Origin: Beroe ovata
Taxonomy: Eukaryota > Ctenophora > Nuda > Beroida > Beroidae
DNA length: 64,000 nucleotides
Direction: 5' to 3'
NCBI GenBank assembly: GCA_946803715.1
Contig: CAMPET010000031.1
Span: 393,790 to 457,789, forward strand
The first letter of the stretch is position 1. Each line of letters begins with the position of its first letter. This document shows positions 56,098 through 64,000 of this stretch, piece after piece. A program made the translations under genes and the position numbers. The notes under the pieces are model-generated. The model did not search any database. It was not told where the DNA came from and saw only the letters and a program-made list of their open reading frames with translations.

Positions 56098-59066
56098 TTA
56101 AGCACTGTACTCCTCAAACACACAGACACACGCACACATACACACAGTACACAGTACACACAGTACACAGTACACACACATACACACGCATGTCGCATGC
56201 ACACCCACACACTCACCACATATAGATACTTGTCCGTGTCTCTCCAACAGACCCGCCTCTTTTCCATTCCCATGTTAGGTTTCCCCCTCTTCACGAAGCC
56301 GCCCACCACGTTCATCATGAGCACTGATATCCGTGTATCAGGGGGAGTCCACTCCCCCCAGAATAGGGAGTTGGAGTAGGGGGAGGAGGTGCTGTGGGGG
56401 AGTCCGAACAGGTACGCCAGGTCGGCACCGTGTTTCACTCCCATCCAGTCGACATCAGGGTCGCCGGACACACTGGGGGAGAGAGAATCAACTTATCAGA
56501 GATTGCCACATACCTACTCATATTATCATGTACTGATCGCTCACATGATACAAACTAAAGGAGAGAGTGGGTGAGTGTTTTAACGTCACTCCGTTGTTTG
56601 TGATCAAGGAGAATGAGGTGCTATGGAAACAATATGACGCATGTACATTCATGTACAAATTATCTTCCCCACTCACGTGGGTGATAAGAAGTTGAAGATG
56701 TACTGGTAAACGGAGGCCCCGGACTGGGACAAGCTGCTAGCTGTGAGAATCTGGGGACAGAAGAGCAACCAGTCCCCGACGAGTCTGCCCAAACTCTCCT
56801 TTAACGGGGTAGTTTCACTCGTGTAGAGCTGAGAGAGAGAGGTGATCTGGTTGAGGGTCGTCCGAAAACAGCCCCCGGATTAAGAATTGTGGGAGACAAG
56901 GGTGAAGTCGAAGATATGATAGCTGTTGGAGGAATTAGGTTATTGTGGTAAAGCGGAGAGCAATATCACAACACGAATCCTATGTAAAGAAGAGAGGAAG
57001 AGTTGTTGTTCTGAGGTAGAGAGGTGAGCTGTAGTGGGACACGACACTCTCAAGAGAGAGAAGAAATCAAACATACCTGAACTAGCTGGTCCCTCCCCTC
57101 AACACTCATACAGGGAAACAGTGCTAGACTGTTGTCAAAACTGAGTTTCTCCAAATCTGCTACGCTCTCCAGATTATCCTGCGATATTCAGGGAGAACCA
57201 TCAAATTGATGATAGAAGTGATGATCAAATTGTTAATGTGATTGATGTTCCCTCCCCCGCTTCATGTTGTATTGATCAAAAGAAGGGTAAAAACTGTGAC
57301 TATAATATCACTCACAGTAGCTAGACTTAGTGGAATCCCATTCATTTCCCCGAAAAACTGAGTCGGCATGAGACCCTCATCATGACAAATCCCACTCAGC
57401 AGTGGTCGCCCGAGGTACCTCCCTGCTTTCACAACCAGTTTGGGGTCGGCTACGACCAGCTCACCATCGACCACAGGTGGCCACGTGTCAAAGCGGTCAA
57501 CCTCAGCGATCAGACCATTCATCACCTCTGAGGGCAGGATAGATTATAGAGGGGAAAAACTGTATAATGTGGACACAAATTACAGTTCACATATTATCAT
57601 GTGACGGCGATTGACTGTGACAACTTTTATACGACCGTCAATTATCGTGATACAAAAGTTTCCAAATAACACCGCTAGTAGAATTAGCTGATCAGTGTCT
57701 AAATCATGAGTGGAATATCATGTGTCAGAACGTACCGAGAATCTTGTCTTGATTGACACTCCGCAAACACTTCAGCACATCCTCCTCTGCGTGGCAGTCT
57801 GTGGCTCTCAGAATATACCTCCACTTTGCACCCTGCACCTCAGAACTGCGGGTCATGATAGCGAGCCTAGAGACTAGAATTAGCGAGACCTTTGGACCTG
57901 TGCCAATAAATTAAATCTAGTGCCGTCTAGTTGGAAACAGCAAATCTTAGCAACTTACAACTTTACAATTACTCTAGTTGCAATCATTGCATGGTGACAA
58001 CTCTAAAATTAGCGCTCACTTGTCTCAGATGAGACGACTCTTACTCACGTGGGTTTGGTGAATGCCCAGGGTGCCACCATGGTGCCAGAGATGGCTATAG
58101 ATCGGGAGAAGAGGTTGAGGGTGAGGGGTGAGGTGTGGAGGTAGGTTACAATCGCGCCACCTGCCGATTCACCCATTATCGTCACCTGTGAGTTATTGTC
58201 GCGATTATCGTACAATAATTAGGGCCAGCAGGATCTTGTATTTTGCAGAAATCATGAAAACCTATCATGTCACACAATGAGAGTCACCTTGCGTGGGTCA
58301 CCCCCAAACGAATAGATGTGATCCTGAACCCACTGGAGCGCCGTAACAATGTCCCACATCCCGAGGTTGTGGGGCACCCCACCTCCCTCCTCCACATTCA
58401 GGAAGCCCAGCCACTGTAACCGGTAGTTCACTGACACTACCACTACACCCTCTGCAGTGACCAGTGCAGTGCCATCCCTGCTGATTCCATCACCGTTACT
58501 GAAACTTCCCCCGTGAACGTAGAACAGAACTGCTCTACCCTTCCTCCTTCTTCTTCTCCCTCTCTTTCCTCCACTCTCTCCCAGTCTGTGAGGTTTGGCA
58601 GGGAGCCAGGAGGGTCGAGTGAACACGTTGAGGTAGAGACAATCCTCAGAGTAGGAGAGCTGGGGGTTCAGGAAGGGGGGCTCTGGCTCGTATCTGGCTT
58701 GTAGACACGCAGGAGGAGTGATGGTAGCGTTGATAACCTCATCTGTGGAGAAATAGGGAGAAACACAAACGCACACAAACACACACACGCACACAAACAC
58801 ACATACACAAACACACACACACCACACACACATACACAAACACACACACACATACAGACACATTAAAATCAAACCATTTCAGTGAGAGACTCTTACCAGA
58901 ACTGAAAACTCGTGACACAGGTTTTGCAAGTCTGAGTTTGCCAACTGGTGGATCTGCGTAGGGGATACCGGTGAAAGAGGCGACGTCACCGTCAACTATA
59001 CTCTGTCCCGTCACCGTGGCACCACTCTGTAACTTCACCGAGAGATGGTGGTGGGACTCACGTCTC
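56098..59066 (-). CDS. Carboxylesterase/cholinesterase-family hydrolase
   Basis: A type-B carboxylesterase (alpha/beta hydrolase). The exon to 59066 begins after a strong 3' splice site (tctccccctccag) and carries VASFTGIPYADPPVGKLRL. The next exon has YSEDCLYLNVF (Cys of the first disulphide), FYVHGGSFSNGDG (oxyanion Gly pair), VVVSVNYRLQWLGFL and FGGDPRKVTL. Then TIMGESAGGAIV (nucleophile Ser, about 58175), CHDEGLMP (acid residue, about 57380) and GVKHGADLAYLFGLP (catalytic His, about 56420). The triad is complete, so it is a likely active esterase rather than a neuroligin-like pseudo-enzyme. Odd: an Arg/Lys-rich insertion (GKRGRRRRRKGR) just before the HGG motif. The last exon is tentative (EYSA, stop 56098-56100). 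The first exon, expected to encode a signal peptide, was not identified. Confidence 0.85.
58762..58860. repeat. CA-rich microsatellite
   Basis: An irregular (CACACAAA)n tract in the esterase intron. Frames with runs of VCVC are repeat translation. Confidence 0.95.
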
Positions 59067-60398
59067 CTGGAGGGGGAGAACAGGGGGAGACGGGGTGTGT
59101 GACGGCTGGGAGACGGGAATGAGGAGTGAGGATGAGGGGATGTGAGGGGAGTGGACAGGAGAGAGGGGATGGAGGGTGTGATGGAGGGGATACAGAGCAG
59201 CTTGGTCAATGCTGTTGAAACGGGAGAGAAATTATACGTATCTAATAATCAATGAGACATTTAGACATGTGAAAACAAAAAACACAATGCAAAATGTTCT
59301 CGATATCAGCTTTTATCCCTATTTCAATGTTATATTTGATCAGCACATGTCAATTACCAAAGATAAGCTATCACAATCACAAGGAGCAACGATTTCCATA
59401 TCTGTGGACCATTCATCTATATCAGATCTCATTAATCATGAGTCCTATTACAAGTATCATGAATCAATGAATCAAGACAGCCTCAGAATGATCAGGTAAA
59501 CACCAATCATATTCGGCATTGTATCCCTACAAATACTTGTGAACTTGTGAAAGGTAAGCATTTTCAGACCATGTTTGCATATTATCCCTCTTTCTCAGAA
59601 TGTAGTATTTTGTCCAGACACAGACACAATGGAAACCTCACAAATTCAGTGAGGGACAGTAAAAATATCATTCTCCGACATTTGTCAATCTTTAGAAGTT
59701 TAGAAAACAGTGACGACACGTTAGAGAATGAAATACACGCCGAAAAACGAAAGAAAAAGACAAAAAGAAGAGAGATACAGTTTTGAAATTTTCAAACAAG
59801 GACGGAAGGAGGGCAATATTCGCTATTACCTTGCTGTTGATATCCGGATCGAGAGGAGGAGGAGAAAACCCAATCCAATCCTCCACCACATGACTCTTGT
59901 AATAACTGACACGGTCAGTCGTCAGTCACAATTCGCTGCTTGGTAACTGGTTGGTATCTGGCCAATCCCCTTCTGTTACATACTCCAGAATTATCGACTG
60001 AGAGAGGAGTTGTCACACTTGAGATGCAGCAACGGAAAGAGAATAGTTAGCAACTCTGAGATAGAGAGATCATGTGTTTCAAACAAAGATCGAGAATCAA
60101 AAATGGAAAGCTTTGCAGAAAGGATGGAGAGAGTGGAGAACTAATATCAAAAAGTACAAAAAAGGGAAGGAAGAGAAGCTGGGCAACAATCAGACAAGGG
60201 GGAATTTCAAAAGACGCCACAAAGAATGATTCAAAGAAATGCCATGGCATAATGGAATACTAAGTCCAGAGAGAGAGAGGTTGGGAGGGGGTGTGAGCTA
60301 TGTTCGTCTAGAATTCATAATGTATTCGATCCCCGGCATATCACGCCTGGATATAAATGAGTGGATTTTGTAGTGCAATGCATGTGTGTCGTCCAAGC

Positions 60399-60429
<31 letters not shown>

Positions 60430-61702
60430 TTGTGTGTGTTCATGTAACCCAAATGTGTGCGTTTTCACGGAAAGTCAATTTTCGGAGAACCACACTGAAG
60501 NTGTGTGTGTGGTTGTGTGTGTGTTTGTGTGTGTGTGTGTTTGTGTGTGTTCATGTAACCCAAATGTGTGCGTTTTCACGGAAAGTCAATTTTCGGAGAA
60601 CCACACTGAAGAAATAAAGATATACTTGAACAGTTTCAGCTACATCTTACAAGACTCACAAGGACAGACTTCTGGACGCGCGAACGAGGCCGAATTTTGT
60701 AACCAAGCAACAGAGAGTTATAACTTGCTACTTGGCAACAATTTGATGATGACTACCAGATCGAAAAATGAACGACACACGTACAAATCAATAACTATAT
60801 AGGTAGGTATTGGGAAGACTGGAAGCTGCAAAGGAGGTGTTAACAGAACACACGTGAGCTATACGAAACACGTGACCTGTGATTGTTGGGAGATCAGACT
60901 CAAGCTCATGATAGATAGAGAGAGAGTGGGAGTGAGAGAGGATATATTTATCATCTCGGCACAAAGCATCTTGTAGTGATTCCAATGTGATAATAAAGGG
61001 GGAAATAGAGGAGTCTGCGATTATGATAGACTGGTTGATTGTAAATTGTGTGATCTAAGAGATGGTAAACGTAGCTAGAGGTAACGAAAGTGCTGCTAGG
61101 TAAACGTTGCTACTGGCAACAAAACTGTTTCTAGGTAGACTGTTGCTGGGACACAAACAGGAAATTGGTCAACAGATCAAGATACGACAAGAATAAGCAA
61201 ATGGCTGCTGTCCTGGCAACAAAGCTCTCAATGTTGCTATGGCAACTAAATGTTGCTGTTACAACATGCAAATTCTAAAGAGGAGGCTTGTTGTTATTAA
61301 TTCCTCCTCTAACAGTTCGATAATTGCCCAATTATAGTCGTCCCCACCTCCTCACTCTATATTAGCGGGTGAGTCAGGGAGTTATGATAATCAATATCAT
61401 TACAATCGGTGTTATACTGTAATGTATCATGAGCGTGCCAATTCCACCAATAGTGTAATGTCGAAAGATGGTATGCCACCGAATCGCATGCCATTTCCGA
61501 CGAATTTAATAACCCAGAGACAAAACACGATTACCAAGCTAAATGTATGATTCATCATGATTTCACACCATAACTGTCAAATATATGCTCAAACTGTAAT
61601 TGAGGTACCGCATAAAAGATTCCGATAAAAATAAAACCCAAGACAGACTACTGACAAGAGGAGAGAATAAATTACTAAAAGAGACTCGGATCTAGAATGT
61701 TC
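59067..61702. other. Gene-poor stretch between esterase and FTSJ3
   Basis: This should contain the missing first exon of the esterase and the FTSJ3 3' end, but I cannot identify the exon. It holds a duplicated segment with GT repeats (60403-60611), purine-rich frames without domains (59550-60260), and several RFX X-box-like palindromes (61106-61120, 61233-61246). A minus-strand frame at 60047-60250 is rich in Phe/Leu but lacks a convincing signal-peptide shape. Confidence 0.5.
60403..60611. repeat. 111-bp duplication around GT repeats
   Basis: The segment from gtgttcatgtaacccaaatg to cggagaaccacactgaag occurs identically at about 60437-60500 and 60547-60611, each preceded by GT/GTTT repeats. 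A single N at 60501 lies at the junction. This may be a collapsed or mis-joined repeat in the assembly rather than a real duplication. Confidence 0.85.
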
Positions 61703-64000
61703 TCATCTCGATCTTGGTTTATGTCCCACTCTATTCCTCTGTTTCTTGCCCCCCGACTTTGAGTTCCCCCTCTTTTTAGCCGCAGCTCGCTTCATACCGT
61801 CTGTATCCTTCTTCATCCGACCGTCAACGTACTTTACCTTGCCCTTCGCGTTGGGTGGCCGCTTCTGATGCTGACCGTGCACTGAAACAGAGGAGGCGTG
61901 CCATTAGGTGGAGGGGACGTTCACATTGCTCGGGGACGTTTACATGAATTATGTACGTGGCAAAAAGGGGGAAAGGGGCTCCGTCAACAACAACACACCG
62001 AAGAAGGGAGGGGGTGCGGTGAGCAAATATAGAGTCGGAAACAATTGAATTGGAAACAAATGACACGGACAAGACATGTGGTTACACAATGATAATATTC
62101 GTATCTCGATTATACAGTTCTTACTTCTCTTAGCCTTGACATAGGTGGTCTCCTGTTTTTTGGGCACGGCTTTCTTCATCATCTGTTTGAGTTTGTGAAC
62201 TTGTTCAGCCTGTGCTCCGTCCTTGTTATCTGTGATGAGATCTGCTTGTTCGGACAACTTCTTCAGTTTCTTCATCGCCTGGTGACAGAGGGTGAGGGTT
62301 ACTATAGTCACCATTCATCAGCAGGTAGCCTATTATAGTCGGTATCAGTGCAATGAAAACCTGGAATCTAGGCTCAGTTATGTAGCATGCACAACAATCC
62401 GACGATGACAATCAGACGCACGCCCATATATCCATAAGGTGCAACATATTTCACAGCTCACTACACGAGCGTCACCACCCACCTTGTACTTTGCCTTGGC
62501 TTTCGCCTCCGCAACTTTCTTGATGGGACGAGCATTGATCTCCTTGATCTGCTGCTTGTATTCCTCTACCTGCTCCTTGGTAACTGGCAGTGCCTTCTTG
62601 TAGTACTTCTTCTCCTCATCGACAAACCAGTCCGGCAGATCCTCATCTCCCCACGCCCACCTGAGTGAGAGGGTGAGGAGTGAGGAGGAGAGGGGAATGG
62701 GGGCAGAGGAGGGGAAGGGGGAGGATAGGGAAGACCGGAGGGTGAGGTTGGAAAGGGAATAGTTTAGGGGGAGAAGGGGTTTTATGGTGAAATTATTCCT
62801 ATGAAGCCTGTTGACGTGATAACCAGGCTTCATAGGAATACGGAACAGATGCTCCTTCTCCTACCTGTGGTACGCATCATCCATAATCTCATTCCTCCTC
62901 TTCCTGCTTGTCACCAGCTGCTGTCCCAGAGCGAGCTCAGCTGCGGTCAGTGCTCGCTGCTTCTTCGCTGCAGTGGGAACCACCTCCACCTCTCCCCCCT
63001 GCTTCTCGGGCTCCTTCCTCTTCCTCAATCCTCGGTAATCCTCATCATCAGACTCACTATCACTCTCAGACTCACTCTCCTCATCCTTTTTCACTGTCTC
63101 CCCCTCAGCAGGGAGATCGAATGAGACCGTCTTCGCCTCGTGAGGTTTGGTGTCTGGGGGAGCGTCGCCGCCAACTCCGAACGCATTTGCCATTCCCTCC
63201 ATTTCCAAATCTTCGTCAAGCTCATCCTCCAACAATTTGTCTTTCAACTGAAAATTGGAAATCATAGCCGACTCAACATAAAACTCTAAATTCACAAGAT
63301 AGTCCGAGTGAATTGATTGAACTCCACTCAGCGAGTTGTTGAATACATTACCTTGTTGAACCACAGATTCGTCTTGTCAATCTTCTCCTTCCTCTCCTTC
63401 ACAATGAGAGGATTCTCTTCCACTTCTTCCCCATCTTCCTCATTGACATCATCATCGACTTCACCATCTTCATCAGATGTGGCGGACTGGATTTCTTCTC
63501 CTTCGAAATGAAGAATCAATGAGATGAACGATGTGACTCAAGAATTAATTGAAACATTGAAATGTGCTAATGTGGCACCTAATGTTCATCAAAAAGTTGA
63601 TTATAGCAATCACACACATTTTCATCCAGACACATCCTAACGAACCTTCATCGCCATCAGATTCCTCATCACTCTCATCACTCTCGTCTCTTTGTTCTTC
63701 TTCCACCGCTTCTTTCTCCCCCTCGTCCCCCTTCTCATCGTCCTCTACTGTCATTTCTGCCTCCTCCACGCTTGTCAGAGTCTAAGTGGGAGGGAAGAGA
63801 AAATTCACAAATCTTCAATTGCAGTTTCATCGGTTTCATCCAATTCTCCCAATTTTCAAAAAGAAGAAATCTTATCAACTGAAACCCGTGAATGGAAATC
63901 CAACCTTTTTGCTCTTGATAGTATTCAGATTGAACAAAGTATGGTCCTCATCCGCCCCGAATGCTTCCTTGGGAACATCCATTCCCTTGGCAACTTTCGC
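61703..64000 (-). CDS. FTSJ3: FTSJ3/Spb1 pre-rRNA methyltransferase, 3' part
   Basis: The C-terminal half of FTSJ3 (yeast Spb1), the nucleolar 2'-O-ribose methyltransferase of 25S/28S rRNA and 60S assembly factor. The FtsJ catalytic domain lies beyond the right edge. Visible: VAKGMDVPKEAFGADEDHTL (63930-64000), long acidic exons (63560-63770, 63350-63500), KIDKTNLWFNK (63355), a Ser/Glu stretch and LTAAELALGQQLVTSRKRR (62895-62950). Then the Spb1 C-terminal domain: WAWGDEDLPDWFVDEEKKYY (62590-62660), PVTKEQVEEYKQQIKEINAR (62520-62580), AMKKLKKLSEQADLI (62235-62280), QMMKKAVPKKQ, and the basic end KKQRNRVGHKPRSR. The stop is at 61703-61705. The order and motifs match human FTSJ3. Partial at the window edge. 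Confidence 0.95.

Noticed and set aside
59739-60263. Lys/Arg-rich open frames on the plus strand between esterase and FTSJ3
   Set aside because: Purine-rich low-complexity sequence with no domain, no splice pattern and no conserved motif.
1-64000. CRISPR arrays, bacterial operons or prophage-like modules
   Set aside because: The window is clearly intron-bearing animal DNA; the regular repeats found are direct tandem arrays without unique spacers.

Overview
This window is nuclear DNA from an animal with a compact, intron-dense genome. Genes are broken into many short exons with ordinary GT-AG introns, mostly 50-300 bp. The gene set points to an animal: a soluble guanylate cyclase alpha-type subunit, Furry, a CW-type MORC ATPase and Integrator subunit 3. 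Intergenic distances of 0.2-0.7 kb and the absence of an obvious bilaterian repeat landscape suggest an early-branching animal such as a sponge, but the phylum cannot be fixed from sequence alone. The assembly has gaps in GT/CA microsatellites (N runs at 8393-8507, 20623-20822 and 43052-43420, plus single Ns).

Layout. 0.58-5.8 kb, minus: soluble guanylate cyclase, alpha-like. 6.5-18.6 kb, plus: the C-terminal part of Furry, followed by a strange Trp/Asp/Glu-rich reading frame ending at 19110. From 19.9 kb to the right edge every recognised gene is on the minus strand: mitochondrial malate dehydrogenase (19.9-21.6), the nuclear exosome nuclease EXOSC10/Rrp6 (22.1-26.7), MORC (27.2-34.0), a 3.7-kb gene-poor stretch with long fold-back repeats, weak exons of an unidentified gene spread over 37.7-42.4 kb with a repeat-rich stretch between them, INTS3 (43.9-49.2), NOP9 (49.4-52.7), CMC1 (52.8-53.7), NIP7 (54.0-54.5), TCEANC2 (54.9-55.5), a carboxylesterase/cholinesterase-family protein (56.1-59.1), and the 3' part of FTSJ3/Spb1 (61.7 to the edge).

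How the genes fit together. EXOSC10, NOP9, NIP7 and FTSJ3 all act in nucleolar rRNA processing or ribosome assembly, and INTS3 and TCEANC2 act in RNA polymerase II transcription and RNA 3'-end processing. They are interleaved with two mitochondrial genes (MDH2, CMC1). This is a housekeeping cluster rather than an obvious single pathway.

What is unusual is mostly non-coding. Three introns are filled by tandem arrays: a 551-bp unit in Furry, a 331-bp unit in MORC, and an 18-bp unit in INTS3 that resembles a 16-fold RFX X-box. A short word, TGACACCAC, is scattered through introns and spacers on both strands far more often than chance. Two long fold-back structures lie upstream of MORC. I found no clear novel multi-gene system; the most notable candidates are the X-box-like array, the dispersed word, the fold-back elements, and the Furry C-terminal region that begins without its N-terminal half.
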